64,000 bases of DNA from an uncultured Lachnospiraceae bacterium (lineage in GTDB: Bacteria; Bacillota; Clostridia; Lachnospirales; Lachnospiraceae), in contig CADAHQ010000002.1 of NCBI GenBank assembly GCA_902787715.1, forward strand, positions 1 through 64,000, written 5' to 3'. Under the pieces are notes generated by a model. It saw nothing but the letters and a program-made list of their open reading frames with translations, had not been told where the DNA came from and ran no database searches. A program made the position numbers and the translations under genes. Every line of letters begins with the position of its first letter. The stretch's first letter is position 1. Below are positions 43,658 through 53,152 of the stretch, piece after piece.

Positions 43658-43726
43658 CATGGCATAGTTGTCAGTGCGAAACCGACCCGGTTTTTCGCGA
43701 ATTTCATACAACAAAGGAGCAACATT

Positions 43727-44920
43727 ATGAAGAAGATCGTTATGCTCGTCTTGTGCGCAGTTGCAGTTCTTTCGCTGGCAGCCTGCGGCAAGAAAGACGA
43801 GGCAAAGGGAATCAAGATCGGTTTGATTTGTCTGCACGATGAGAACTCGACCTACGACAAGAACTTCATCGACGCGATGAAGGAGATGCAGAAGGATCTC
43901 GGACTTTCCGATGACCAGATTATCATCAAGACCAATATCGATGAGAGCAACGCATGCTTCGACGCCTGCAAGGACCTCGTAGACCATGGTTGCAACATCA
44001 TTTTCGCCGACTCTTTCGGCCATGAGGACTTCATGATCCAGGCTGCTAAGCAGTACAAGGATGTGCAGTTCTGCCATGCTACCGGAACCAAGGCACACAC
44101 CGAGAAGCTTGCCAACTACCACAACGCATTTGCCAACATTTACGAGGGCAGATATGCGGCAGGTGTTGCTGCAGGTCTCAAGCTGAACCAGATGATCGAG
44201 GAAGGCAAGATTACCGCAGATCAGGCTGTGATGGGCTATGTAGGCGCATTCACGTACGCCGAGGTTATCTCCGGTTACACCTCCTTCTACCTCGGAGCAA
44301 AGTCCGTTTGCCCGTCCGTAACCATGAAGGTTATGTTTACCGGTTCCTGGTATGATGAGACCGGTGAGAAGGAAGCTGCCAACGCTCTTCTGAGCAAGGG
44401 CTGCGTACTGATTAGCCAGCATGCTGACTCCATGGGCGCTCCTACCGCTTGCGAGACCGCAGGTGTTCCGAACGTTTCCTACAACGGCAGCACTGTAAAG
44501 GCTTGCCCGAACACGTTCATCGTTTCCTCCAGAATCAACTGGTCGAAGTACTATGCATTTGTTGTTAACAGCGTGAAGGAAGGCAAGGAGATTCCTGCTG
44601 ACTGGACCGGCGGTTTTGCAGAAGGCTCCGTAGAGCTCTCCGACATCAACGAGACCGCAGCTGCTCCCGGAACGAAGGACAAGGTTAACGCGGTTATCGC
44701 TGACCTCAAGGCCGGCAAGATCAAGGTTTTCGCTACCGATACCTTCACCGTTAACGGTGCGAAGCTGGATTCTTACAAGGCTGATGTTGATACCGATAAG
44801 GACTACACGCCGGATACCGAAGTTATCGCTGACGGTTACTTCCATGAGTCCGAGAAGCGCAGCGCTCCTGCATTCGACCTTCGTATCGACGGCATCGAGC
44901 TTTTGAACGAGAAGTACTAA
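43727..44920 (+). CDS. BMP-family nucleoside-binding lipoprotein
   Basis: A 397-residue solute-binding lipoprotein. Signal peptide with lipobox LAAC (Cys about residue 20). The mature part is a BMP/Med (PnrA-like) domain: IKIGLICLHDENSTYDKNF, FADSFGHEDFMIQAAKQY, AGVAAGLKLNQ and GYVGAFTYAEVISGYTSFYLGA. It should capture purine nucleosides outside the membrane for the ABC transporter encoded next. AAAGGAG precedes the ATG at 43727. A hairpin in the following spacer suggests that this gene is expressed more than the transporter genes. Confidence 0.92.
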   Translation: MKKIVMLVLCAVAVLSLAACGKKDEAKGIKIGLICLHDENSTYDKNFIDAMKEMQKDLGLSDDQIIIKTNIDESNACFDACKDLVDHGCNIIFADSFGHEDFMIQAAKQYKDVQFCHATGTKAHTEKLANYHNAFANIYEGRYAAGVAAGLKLNQMIEEGKITADQAVMGYVGAFTYAEVISGYTSFYLGAKSVCPSVTMKVMFTGSWYDETGEKEAANALLSKGCVLISQHADSMGAPTACETAGVPNVSYNGSTVKACPNTFIVSSRINWSKYYAFVVNSVKEGKEIPADWTGGFAEGSVELSDINETAAAPGTKDKVNAVIADLKAGKIKVFATDTFTVNGAKLDSYKADVDTDKDYTPDTEVIADGYFHESEKRSAPAFDLRIDGIELLNEKY

Positions 44921-44953
44921 TCTGCTATCGACAATAAAAAGACTATCCTTTCG

Positions 44954-44973
44954 GCGGGGCCGTAGCGCCCCGC
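44954..44973 (+). promoter_or_regulatory. intercistronic hairpin
   Basis: GCGGGGC (44954-44960) pairs with GCCCCGC (44967-44973), 6-base loop, with only a weak T-run (CTTTT). It likely stabilises the upstream mRNA or partly terminates, giving more binding protein than transporter. Confidence 0.6.
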
Positions 44974-44997
44974 TGAATTGCTTTTGGGAGGTAAGTC

Positions 44998-47850
44998 GTG
45001 AGTACACGGGACAACGTACCGGCAATTGAACTTCGCGGAGTCACGAAGAAGTTCGGAAGAGTGGTTGCCAACGACAATGTAAGCCTCACCGTGGAGCGGG
45101 GAGAGATCCTCTCCATCCTCGGCGAGAACGGCAGCGGCAAGACCACTCTCATGAACATGATCGCGGGAATCTATTATCCGGACAGCGGCAAGATTCTGGT
45201 GAACGGGGAGGAAGTTTCCATCGGTTCGCCGCGGGATGCATTTGCCCACGGAATCGGAATGATTCACCAGCACTTTAAGCTGGTGGATGTATTTACCGCG
45301 ACGGAAAATATCGTCCTCGGCTTAAAGGACGAGGGCGGTTTCAACATCGCCGCTTACGAGAAGCGCGTACAGGAGATCAGCAACCAGTACGGCTTTGAGA
45401 TTTATCCGCGCAAGAAGGTCTACTCCATGTCCGTTTCGGAGAAGCAGACCGTGGAGATCATCAAGGTTCTCTACCGCGGTGCAGACATCCTCATCCTCGA
45501 CGAGCCCACGGCGGTGCTGACGCCGCAGGAGACGGAGAAACTGTTCCAGGTGCTCCGCCGCATGCGCGATGACGGCAAATCCATCATCATCATCACCCAC
45601 AAGCTGAACGAGGTTATGGCCATCTCCCAGAAGGTCGCGGTGCTCTGCAAGGGCCGCTATGTCGGCACGGTGGAGACTGCGAAGACCGACGTCTCCGAAC
45701 TCACGGAGATGATGGTCGGCAAGAAAATCAGCTTAAACATTCACCGCGGCGAGGTGAAGAATCCGGTGGACCGCCTGCTTGTCCGGGGACTCACCATTCG
45801 CAATCGCGAGGGCGCGGACGTCATCCGCGACATCACCTTCACTGCCCGGGGCGGCGAGATTTTAGGTATCGCCGGTATCGCCGGCAGCGGCCAGCGGGAA
45901 CTTCTGGAGGCCATCGCCGGTCTTCAGCACGTGACCGAAGGCAAGATTTTGTACAACAATCCGAAGACCGACACCACGGAGAACCTCATCGGAAAGGACC
46001 CGGAGCAGATCCGCAACATGGGCGTGCGGCTCTCCTTCGTTCCGGAGGACCGACTCGGCATGGGTCTCGTCGGCAACATGGACATCAATGACAACATGAT
46101 GCTCCGCAGCTATCGGAAGGGCGCCGGCGTGATGCTAAACCGCCGCGACCCGCGGGCGCTTGCCGAGACCATCATCAACGACCTCGAGGTCGTGACCCCG
46201 TCTGCGAAGACGCCGGTACGGCGCCTCTCCGGCGGTAATATTCAAAAAGTTCTGGTGGGCCGTGAGATTGCCTCCGCACCGGCGGTGCTGATGGCAGCAT
46301 ATCCCGTCCGCGGACTGGATATCAACTCCTCCTTCACCATTTACAACCTCTTAAACGAACAGAAGGAGCGCGGCACGGCCGTCATCTTCGTCGGCGAGGA
46401 TCTGGATGTTCTGCTTGCCCTGTGTGACCGCATCATCGTCATCGGCTCCGGGGAGATCACCGGCATCGTCGACGCGAGAACCACCACCAAGGAAGAAATC
46501 GGTTTGGCCATGACCCACGGCTCCGCCGCAGCTTCGGCAAATGCCCCCGAACCTTCCGCTACAGAGACTCCCGCGGAGGCGCCCAAAGAGGCAGCTCCCG
46601 AAGAGGACGTAGCTACCGAAGAATCCGCGGAAGAAACCGCGGAGACGGAGACGAAGATTGCCGCGGCGTCCACGGAGAAAGAGATTGCCGAAGCGGAAAC
46701 AGCGGCGGCAGCAGCGACAGCGCACCGCCATGTGCACGAGCCGCTGATGCACGTAATCAAGCGGGACACGCTTCCCTGGCAGATTACCTGGCTGATTCGC
46801 ATCGCCTCCGTTGTGGTGGGTATTCTCATCTGCGGACTGTTGGCGATTGTCATCGGCGTTTCGCCCCTTCGACTGTACGAGACTATGATTGACGGTGCTC
46901 TGGGCACCGAGAACCGAATCTGGGCAATGCTCCAGGAAACGGCTTTGCTTCTCGGTATCGCCGTAGCGCTCACACCGGCATTCAAGATGCGGTTCTGGAA
47001 TATCGGCGGTGAGGGTCAGGTGCTGATCGGCGGATTTGCCTCGGCGGCCTGCATGATCTTAATCGGCAACAAGATTCCGTCGGCACTGTTGATTGTTGTC
47101 ATGCTTGTGGTGAGCATCATCGCGGGCGCTGTGTGGGCGTTGATTCCGGCCTTCTTCAAGGCACACTGGAACACCAACGAGACGTTGTTTACGCTCATGA
47201 TGAACTATATTGCGATGCAGATTGTATCGTACTATGTATATATCTGGTCCGTGCCGAAGGGCTCCGGACACATCGGTGTCATCAACAGCGACACCTACGC
47301 CGGCTGGCTTCCCAAGATCGGCGAATACGACTACCTGCTCAACATTCTGGTAGTGCTTCTTTTGACCGGCATCATGTATGTCTACCTGCGGCAGACGAAG
47401 CACGGCTATGAGCTTACCGTGGTCGGTGAAAGCGAGAATACGGCGCGCTACATCGGTGTCAACGTAAAGCGCGTCATCCTCCGCACCATGATTCTCTCCG
47501 GCGCCATCTGCGGCCTTATGGGCTTCCTGATTGTCGGCGGAACGGACCATACCGTTGCCAGCAACTCCGTGCGAAGCCGCGGATTTACCGCGATTATGGT
47601 TTCCTGGCTTGCGCACTTCAATCCGCTTTACATGATAGTCACGTCGCTTCTCATCGCGTTCATGTCCAGGGGAGCGAAGGAGATGGCATCCATGCTTCGA
47701 ATGAACGAAGCATTTGCCGATATTCTCGTCGGCATTATCATCTTCTGCATCATCGGAAGTGAGTTCTTTATGAACTATAAAGTTGTGTTCCGCGAATCCG
47801 CGAAGAAGAAACTTCGGAAGCTCGAGGAATTCGGAAAGGAGGCTGACTGA
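44998..47850 (+). CDS. fused nucleoside ABC transporter ATPase and permease
   Basis: A 950-residue chain. Residues 1-503 are the double ATPase of the BMP/NupA-type importers: first site Walker A GENGSGKTT, VSEKQTVEIIK signature, LILDEPTAVLTP; second site with the family's degenerate Walker A (GIAGSGQRELL) but good LSGGNIQKV. About 505-585 is an Ala/Glu/Pro/Thr-rich linker. About 586-950 is the first permease (FWNIGGEGQVLIGG, NETLFTLMMNYIA, GENARYIG-like GESENTARYIGVN). ATPase and permease are normally separate genes. The reading frame is continuous, with no stop or shift in the linker. GTG start at 44998 with GGGAGGT upstream. Confidence 0.9.
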   Translation: MSTRDNVPAIELRGVTKKFGRVVANDNVSLTVERGEILSILGENGSGKTTLMNMIAGIYYPDSGKILVNGEEVSIGSPRDAFAHGIGMIHQHFKLVDVFTATENIVLGLKDEGGFNIAAYEKRVQEISNQYGFEIYPRKKVYSMSVSEKQTVEIIKVLYRGADILILDEPTAVLTPQETEKLFQVLRRMRDDGKSIIIITHKLNEVMAISQKVAVLCKGRYVGTVETAKTDVSELTEMMVGKKISLNIHRGEVKNPVDRLLVRGLTIRNREGADVIRDITFTARGGEILGIAGIAGSGQRELLEAIAGLQHVTEGKILYNNPKTDTTENLIGKDPEQIRNMGVRLSFVPEDRLGMGLVGNMDINDNMMLRSYRKGAGVMLNRRDPRALAETIINDLEVVTPSAKTPVRRLSGGNIQKVLVGREIASAPAVLMAAYPVRGLDINSSFTIYNLLNEQKERGTAVIFVGEDLDVLLALCDRIIVIGSGEITGIVDARTTTKEEIGLAMTHGSAAASANAPEPSATETPAEAPKEAAPEEDVATEESAEETAETETKIAAASTEKEIAEAETAAAAATAHRHVHEPLMHVIKRDTLPWQITWLIRIASVVVGILICGLLAIVIGVSPLRLYETMIDGALGTENRIWAMLQETALLLGIAVALTPAFKMRFWNIGGEGQVLIGGFASAACMILIGNKIPSALLIVVMLVVSIIAGAVWALIPAFFKAHWNTNETLFTLMMNYIAMQIVSYYVYIWSVPKGSGHIGVINSDTYAGWLPKIGEYDYLLNILVVLLLTGIMYVYLRQTKHGYELTVVGESENTARYIGVNVKRVILRTMILSGAICGLMGFLIVGGTDHTVASNSVRSRGFTAIMVSWLAHFNPLYMIVTSLLIAFMSRGAKEMASMLRMNEAFADILVGIIIFCIIGSEFFMNYKVVFRESAKKKLRKLEEFGKEAD

Positions 47851-47852
47851 TT

Positions 47853-48845
47853 ATGTTTTTTGATTTTGTCAGAAGAGCAATCATTCAGGGCATACCGCTT
47901 TTGTACGGTTCCTCCGGCGAGATTCTCACCGAGAAGTCGGGACACTTAAACCTCGGTATCCCCGGCATCATGTATGTCGGCGCCATGGGCGGCGTCATCG
48001 GAGCCTTCTTCTACGAGCACGGAGCCACGAACTTTAACGGTACGGTGGCGGTGTTAATCGCCTTAGGCGGGTCGATCCTCGGCTCCCTTTTGATGGGCTT
48101 GATCTACTGCTTCTTAACGGTTACGCTTCGCGCCAACCAAAACGTTACGGGCCTTGCCCTCACCACCTTCGGTGTCGGTTTCGGCAACTTCTTCGGCGGC
48201 TCCCTGATCCGCTTCGCGAAGTCCGACGTGGCTTCCGTGACGGTGTCGAAGACAAGTCTTGCCTTCAGCAAGAAGCTGTTCCCCATTGACAAGGCGCCCG
48301 CGTGGTTCCGCGACACCATCGGGCAGGCACTGTTCTCCTACAGTTTCCTTGCGTACCTCGCAGTCATCTTTGCGCTCATCATGGCGTTTGTTTTAAAGAG
48401 AACCCGCATCGGTCTGCACCTTCGTGCAGTCGGTGAGAACCCGGCAACCGCGGACGCAGCCGGCATCCACGTCGACCGCTACAAATACATCGCCACCTGC
48501 CTTGGCAGCGTAATCGCCGGTCTGGGCGGCCTGTATTACATCATGGACTACGCCTCCGGCGTATGGTCCAACAACGGCTTCGGCGACCGCGGATGGCTCG
48601 CCATAGCCCTCGTTATCTTCGCCGTATGGCGCCCGTCCTTTGCCATCGCGGGCTCCTTCGTGTTCGGCGGCCTTTACATCATTCACCACTACATCGAAGG
48701 CCTGTCCATGAGCACCCAGGAGATTTTCAAGATGACGCCTTACGTCGTCACGATTCTCGTGCTGATTCTCATCAGTCTCCTCAGAAGACGCGAGACGCAG
48801 CCGCCGGAACATCTCGGCTTGTCCTACTTCCGTGAGGAGCGGTAG
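47853..48845 (+). CDS. nucleoside ABC transporter second permease
   Basis: A 330-residue membrane protein of about ten helices, of the NupC/YufQ type: IPLLYGSSGEILTEKSGHLN at the N-terminus, LRANQNVTGLALTTFGVG in the middle, and LRAVGENPATADAAGIHV. It pairs with the permease half of the fused protein to form the channel. It begins 2 bases after the previous stop, with AAAGGAGG upstream of the ATG. Confidence 0.92.
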   Translation: MFFDFVRRAIIQGIPLLYGSSGEILTEKSGHLNLGIPGIMYVGAMGGVIGAFFYEHGATNFNGTVAVLIALGGSILGSLLMGLIYCFLTVTLRANQNVTGLALTTFGVGFGNFFGGSLIRFAKSDVASVTVSKTSLAFSKKLFPIDKAPAWFRDTIGQALFSYSFLAYLAVIFALIMAFVLKRTRIGLHLRAVGENPATADAAGIHVDRYKYIATCLGSVIAGLGGLYYIMDYASGVWSNNGFGDRGWLAIALVIFAVWRPSFAIAGSFVFGGLYIIHHYIEGLSMSTQEIFKMTPYVVTILVLILISLLRRRETQPPEHLGLSYFREER

Positions 48846-48914
48846 AATTTGCCGAAAGAAAGCGCACCTCCCCGGGAAATGCCCGGAGAAAGAATAGGAA
48901 AGGAAGAAGAAACC

Positions 48915-49535
48915 ATGGAACAACAGAATGCAGTACCGAACGGTGCAATCGCCGTATGTCCCCGCAAGAAGAACGACAAGACGCCGGCTGTTTTCTATGC
49001 CGACCGGATGGAGTTTAAGGGCAATGTGGTGCCTTACAACGAAGTGGAAACCATCCGCATCATGGGAACGTCCAGCGAGGGAACGCTCTTGAACAACTAC
49101 AATGCGTATGCGATGTTCACTCTCACAAACGGCAAGAAAGTGACCTGGAGCGTAAGAGGCGCGGAATTCCTGGGAATCGGCAAGGCGAAGATGAAGCAGG
49201 AGCTGTATCACGCCATGTTCGAAGTGTGCATGGAGACCATCGTCAAGGCACGCGCAGCCCGCTATCTGGAAGAGATTCACAGCGGCAGAACCGTCACCAT
49301 TGCCAAGATGAACATCAACTCCCGTGATCTCACCGGCAAATCCTTCCTCAAGGAAGTCACCGTCCCGTTTACGGAACTTTCCGACGTAGAGCTGTGGCGC
49401 GGCCAGATTCAAATCAAAAATAAAGAGGATAAATGGGCGGTAAATTCACCCATGACCAGTCAGGACAACGCAATCTGCCTGATGCCCGTCATCCAGACCC
49501 TCATCAAAGAGGCGGCGGCCAACCAGTTTGTGTAA
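48915..49535 (+). CDS. hypothetical protein, possible PH-like fold
   Basis: A 206-residue soluble protein. The first half reads as a beta-rich domain (AVFYADRMEFKGNVVPYNEV, then YAMFTLTNGKKVTWSVRG), which resembles bacterial PH-like domains; this is only a visual impression. The second half has another beta-rich stretch with DVELWRGQIQIKNKEDKWA. The ATG at 48915 follows GGAAAGGAAGAAG. It lies downstream of the nucleoside transporter, perhaps on the same transcript, and is followed by a terminator. Confidence 0.65.
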   Translation: MEQQNAVPNGAIAVCPRKKNDKTPAVFYADRMEFKGNVVPYNEVETIRIMGTSSEGTLLNNYNAYAMFTLTNGKKVTWSVRGAEFLGIGKAKMKQELYHAMFEVCMETIVKARAARYLEEIHSGRTVTIAKMNINSRDLTGKSFLKEVTVPFTELSDVELWRGQIQIKNKEDKWAVNSPMTSQDNAICLMPVIQTLIKEAAANQFV

Positions 49536-49591
49536 GAGAACGTGACGCCCTGCGGGTTGAGCTTTCGTAAGAAAAACAAATAAGAGACAAC

Positions 49592-49642
49592 AAAAAAACC
49601 GGACAGGAGCAGCGAACAACTGCATCTGTCCGGATTCTTTTT
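49592..49642. terminator. bidirectional terminator
   Basis: CCGGACAG (49599-49606) pairs with CTGTCCGG (49626-49633). TTCTTTTT follows on the plus strand and seven T on the minus strand (complement of 49592-49598). It serves both convergent units. Confidence 0.85.
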
Positions 49643-49684
49643 GTTCGTTTTGTCGTCTGTCGCGGATTCGGTCCGTGCGGCGAA

Positions 49685-50383
49685 TCAATCCATGCCCCGG
49701 ATGTCCACGGAGGGGATGGTCTTATTGAGAAGCTCCTTCCAGGCGATTAACGTCTCCCGCTCGGGAGCGTGGAAGATGCCCTTGTGCATGACCTGGTCGC
49801 TCTCGCGGTAGGGCTGCAGGTAGTAGTGGCGGGCGCCGGCGATCCACTGGCCGATGAGGGTCATGGAAGCGGTGTCGTGCAGCTCCTTGCAGACCGTGGT
49901 GCGGAATTCGTAGGGGATGCTGTCGCCCATCAGAAGGCCCACCGAGGTCTCAATCGCATCGGTGCGGAAATCCCGAACGCCGATGGTTTCCCCGTAGCGC
50001 TCGCGGCAGTTCTTGATGTCCATGGCGACATAGTCCACAAGGCCTGCGGAGAGAAGAGAGGAGAGCACCGTCGGGAGCTGCCCGTTGGTGTCCAGCTTTA
50101 CGCGGTAGCCCAGGTCCCGCACCTTCTTAAGAAACTCCGGAAGGTCTTTCTGGAGTGTCGGCTCGCCGCCGGTTATGCATACGGCCTCGAGCATTTTTGC
50201 GCGGGTCTTAAGAAACGCGAAGACGTCCGCCTCGGGAATCGTCGGAACCGAGTCCGGCGCGAGCACAAGCTCGCTGTTGTGACAATAGGGGCAACGGAAA
50301 TTGCATCCGCCGGTAAATACCGTTGCGGACATGTGTCCCGGGTAATCCAGAAGTGTCAATTTTTGCAAACCGTGAATCTGCAT
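49685..50383 (-). CDS. nrdG: anaerobic ribonucleotide reductase activase-type radical SAM protein
   Basis: A 232-residue radical SAM enzyme. The iron-sulfur motif CNFRCPYC is at about residues 27-34 after LTLLDYPGHMSATVFTGG, and CITGGEPTLQ follows. It matches the longer NrdG type of Clostridia, which makes the glycyl radical on class III ribonucleotide reductase using SAM. No nrdD is in the window, so the partner is elsewhere; activation of another glycyl-radical enzyme is also possible. AAGGAGG precedes the ATG at 50383. Confidence 0.88.
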   Translation of the reverse strand: MQIHGLQKLTLLDYPGHMSATVFTGGCNFRCPYCHNSELVLAPDSVPTIPEADVFAFLKTRAKMLEAVCITGGEPTLQKDLPEFLKKVRDLGYRVKLDTNGQLPTVLSSLLSAGLVDYVAMDIKNCRERYGETIGVRDFRTDAIETSVGLLMGDSIPYEFRTTVCKELHDTASMTLIGQWIAGARHYYLQPYRESDQVMHKGIFHAPERETLIAWKELLNKTIPSVDIRGMD

Positions 50384-50419
50384 GATAATGCCTCCTTACC
50401 AGAATTACGCCTCGCCTAT

Positions 50420-50448
50420 AGTGTACCACGAAACGATGCGAAAGACAA
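50420..50448 (-). promoter_or_regulatory. promoter of the NrdG-type gene
   Basis: On the minus strand: TTGTCT (complement of 50443-50448), 17-base spacer, TACACT (complement of 50420-50425). Confidence 0.6.
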
Positions 50449-50489
50449 GGACGGGAGCAGAAACCGGGCGAGGCAGAGACCGGGCGGGG

Positions 50490-51005
50490 TTACTGATCGG
50501 ATTCGGGTGGATTGGCCGCAGAGACGCCGCGACCGTGCTCGCGGGCGCGCATGTCGCGGAAGAAGTCCGTAAGAAGCGCGGAGCACTCGTCGGCACAGAC
50601 GCCGTTTACAATCTCCACCTGGTGGTTAAATTCCTTCATCTGCAGAAGGTTCAGAATCGAACCGGCACAACCGGCTTTCGGGTTCGGAGCGCCGACGATG
50701 ACCCGGTCGATGCGGGACTGCACCAGGGCGCCGGCGCACATCTGGCAGGGCTCTAACGTCACATACATCGTGCAGCCCTCAAGGCGCCAGTCGCCAAGCT
50801 TTTTGCAGGCTTGCCGGATGGCGATAATCTCCGCGTGGGCCAGGGTGGAGTGGGAGGAAAGGCGGCGGTTAAAGCCCCGTCCGATGACGCGGCCGTCGCA
50901 GACGATGACACAGCCGATGGGCACCTCGCCGAGTTCGGCGGCGCGCTTCGCCTGATGAATCGCCTTTTTCATGAAGTGTTCGTTGGTCAACGGCCGAGTG
51001 GACAT
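50490..51005 (-). CDS. tadA: tRNA-specific adenosine deaminase
   Basis: A 171-residue TadA, which makes inosine at the wobble position of tRNA-Arg(ACG). The zinc and catalytic residues are in LAHAEIIAI (His-Ala-Glu) and LEPCQMCAGAL (PCxxC), and GCVIVCDGRVIGRGFN is typical. The ATG at 51005 is chosen because AAGGGAAGG lies upstream; an in-frame ATG at 51038 has no site. The tail (GRGVSAANPPESDQ) is slightly longer than usual. Confidence 0.93.
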   Translation of the reverse strand: MSTRPLTNEHFMKKAIHQAKRAAELGEVPIGCVIVCDGRVIGRGFNRRLSSHSTLAHAEIIAIRQACKKLGDWRLEGCTMYVTLEPCQMCAGALVQSRIDRVIVGAPNPKAGCAGSILNLLQMKEFNHQVEIVNGVCADECSALLTDFFRDMRAREHGRGVSAANPPESDQ

Positions 51006-51046
51006 AGAATAAAGCCTTCCCTTTCTTGTCAAGAACATTTTTTATC

Positions 51047-51075
51047 AGTATACCACCTGCTCCGGAAAATGTATA
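51047..51075 (-). promoter_or_regulatory. possible promoter of tadA
   Basis: On the minus strand: TATACA (complement of 51070-51075), 17-base spacer, TATACT (complement of 51047-51052). Confidence 0.5.
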
Positions 51076-51114
51076 GAAATATTGCAAAAAATCGAAAAAA
51101 TGGCGAAAAAACCG

Positions 51115-51150
51115 TTGCGAAATGCGAAAAACGATAGTATTATAACTATC
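51115..51150 (+). promoter_or_regulatory. promoter with overlapping operator dyad
   Basis: TTGCGA (51115-51120), 17-base spacer, TATTAT (51138-51143). GATAGT (51133-51138) and ACTATC (51145-51150) form a perfect dyad with a 6-base centre across the -10. A repressor there would block transcription of the sensor-cyclase/galK operon. Confidence 0.6.
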
Positions 51151-51207
51151 AGAGATTTTGTTATATTTGCGCGGGTAATGTAGAGGACATCGGGTCCGGA
51201 GGAAACT

Positions 51208-53133
51208 ATGCATCTGGGGAAGCAAAAAAAGATTGCTGTCATAATCTCGAAACCGACGGGGGAGTATCAGAGAACCCTGCTCAGTGCGGTTTCGGCGCAT
51301 GCAGCGGAGTGCGGGTATTACACGCTGACATACGCAGTCTTCGGCGGCTACGGAAAGGACGAGGCGTTCGTGCGCGGTGAGCGCATTCTCGCCGATCTGC
51401 CGAAATTCTCACTCTTTGACGGAATATTGTTATGTCTGGACACATTTTCCGACGATGTGCTGCGGAATCTTGTGCTTGAGAAAGTGCGTCAGGCGGCGTG
51501 TCCTGTGGTGTGCGTGCGGCGCCAATACGACGAATACAACAGCGTTCTCGTGGACGAGGACAACTCCATGGAGGGCATAGTTAAGCATCTGGTGGAGGAA
51601 CACGGGTTCCGTGACTTCTGCTACGTGAGCGGCCCGAAGGACCATCCGGACGCCATGCACCGGCTTGACTGCACCAACCGTGTGCTTGATACCTACGGGC
51701 TTAAACTCGGCGAGGATGACGTCTTCTACGGAGACTTCTGGCTCAACCAGGGAGAGGCCGCGGTGGCGGAGCTTCTGGACATGCGGGACAATCCGCCGCA
51801 GGCGATCATCTGCGCCAACGACTATATGGCCATGGCCGTGTGTGATGCCTTAAGCGACCGCGGGATTCGCGTGCCCGAGGATGTGGTGGTGACCGGATTT
51901 GACGACATTCGCGGCGCGGAGGAGAGAATTCCTTCCCTCACGACGGTGCGGGTGGACGTATCCATGACCGGACGCCGGGCAGTTGACCTCCTGGTGTCCA
52001 TGATTCAGAACGAGACCGTGCCGGACATCGATTACATCTCCACGGAAGTCATCAAGCGGGGTTCCTGCGGGTGCTGCGAGGAGTCGCGGGAGAAAGCGGC
52101 GCATTCCATCCGGAAATTTTACGAGGAAGCCCAGCTCGCCGAGCATTACAACATGCAGACCGTGTTCATGAGCGTTGACGTGGAGAGCACCACCAGCATG
52201 GACGAGCTCAACGAGAGCATTTATACATACATTTTCAACAACTCCGGCGTCCGGGATTTCTTCCTGGTGTTAAACGACCGGGAGTGGGGGAGCGTGAAGC
52301 CCGTCGACATGCAGACCTTCACCGAGAAGGTGCACCTGCGGACGGCAATCCAGGAGGGCATCCTCCTGGGGCACGTGAACCAGGTATTTTCCATCGATGA
52401 CATCCTGCCCGAGGAATATGTCTACGACGCGCCCTGCGGCTACTATATCGTTCCGCTGCACTACCAGGAGTCCTGCTACGGTTACGCGGTGATCAACTAC
52501 CGCGAGAGCGAGGCGCCCAACGACTTTTTCCAGTATATCGTCATGATCATCAGTAACGTTCTCGAGAGGCTGCGCATCAACCGGCGCATGCAGGATCTCG
52601 TGGACAAGCTCTCCGATATGTATGTGAGCGACGTGCTTACGGGTCTCAAGAACCGCTATGGCTTCGAGGAGGATTCGAAGCAGATGTTTGAGCGCGTCGG
52701 GGACGGGGAGCATGCCATGGCAATCATCACCATCGACATGGACGACCTCAAGGGCATCAACGACAATTACGGCCACGCCCAGGGCGACGTTGCTCTTCGG
52801 GCAATCGCCAATTCCATGAGCGCCGCCTGCTTTGCGGACGAGGTTTGCTACCGCGTCGGCGGCGACGAATTCCAGGTGCTGGCCCTCGACTACGACGAGT
52901 CGGACGTGAAGCGGTATTTTGAGCGCTTTAACGGTTTCCTCGCGGATTACAACGCGAGAACCAAGCGTCCCTACAAGGTGTATGCAAGCTTCGGCTACGC
53001 GGTTTGCACGGACAAAGAGTCCCATTCCCTCGGCGAGTGGATGACACTGTCCGACAATATGATGTATGAGAACAAAGCTGCGGCCAAGGCGCGCCGCAAG
53101 GCTGCCGCCAGCGGCAGCGAGGGAATCGACTGA
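51208..53133 (+). CDS. cytoplasmic LacI-like sensor diguanylate cyclase
   Basis: A 641-residue protein without signal peptide or membrane helix. Residues about 5-290 are a LacI/GalR-type sugar-binding domain (KKIAVIISKPTGEYQRTLL, AIICANDYMAMAVCDALS, VTGFDDI) but lack the DNA-binding N-terminus. A GSCGCCEES segment and a GAF-like middle region (about 300-460) follow. The GGDEF domain is about 475-630, with an intact RVGGDEF at about 549-555; the RxxD inhibitory site is not present (CFAD instead). It should make cyclic di-GMP in response to a small molecule, possibly a sugar. CCGGAGGAA precedes the ATG. galK follows after 19 bases. Confidence 0.88.
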   Translation: MHLGKQKKIAVIISKPTGEYQRTLLSAVSAHAAECGYYTLTYAVFGGYGKDEAFVRGERILADLPKFSLFDGILLCLDTFSDDVLRNLVLEKVRQAACPVVCVRRQYDEYNSVLVDEDNSMEGIVKHLVEEHGFRDFCYVSGPKDHPDAMHRLDCTNRVLDTYGLKLGEDDVFYGDFWLNQGEAAVAELLDMRDNPPQAIICANDYMAMAVCDALSDRGIRVPEDVVVTGFDDIRGAEERIPSLTTVRVDVSMTGRRAVDLLVSMIQNETVPDIDYISTEVIKRGSCGCCEESREKAAHSIRKFYEEAQLAEHYNMQTVFMSVDVESTTSMDELNESIYTYIFNNSGVRDFFLVLNDREWGSVKPVDMQTFTEKVHLRTAIQEGILLGHVNQVFSIDDILPEEYVYDAPCGYYIVPLHYQESCYGYAVINYRESEAPNDFFQYIVMIISNVLERLRINRRMQDLVDKLSDMYVSDVLTGLKNRYGFEEDSKQMFERVGDGEHAMAIITIDMDDLKGINDNYGHAQGDVALRAIANSMSAACFADEVCYRVGGDEFQVLALDYDESDVKRYFERFNGFLADYNARTKRPYKVYASFGYAVCTDKESHSLGEWMTLSDNMMYENKAAAKARRKAAASGSEGID

Positions 53134-53152
53134 CGTATACTTGGAGAATGCA

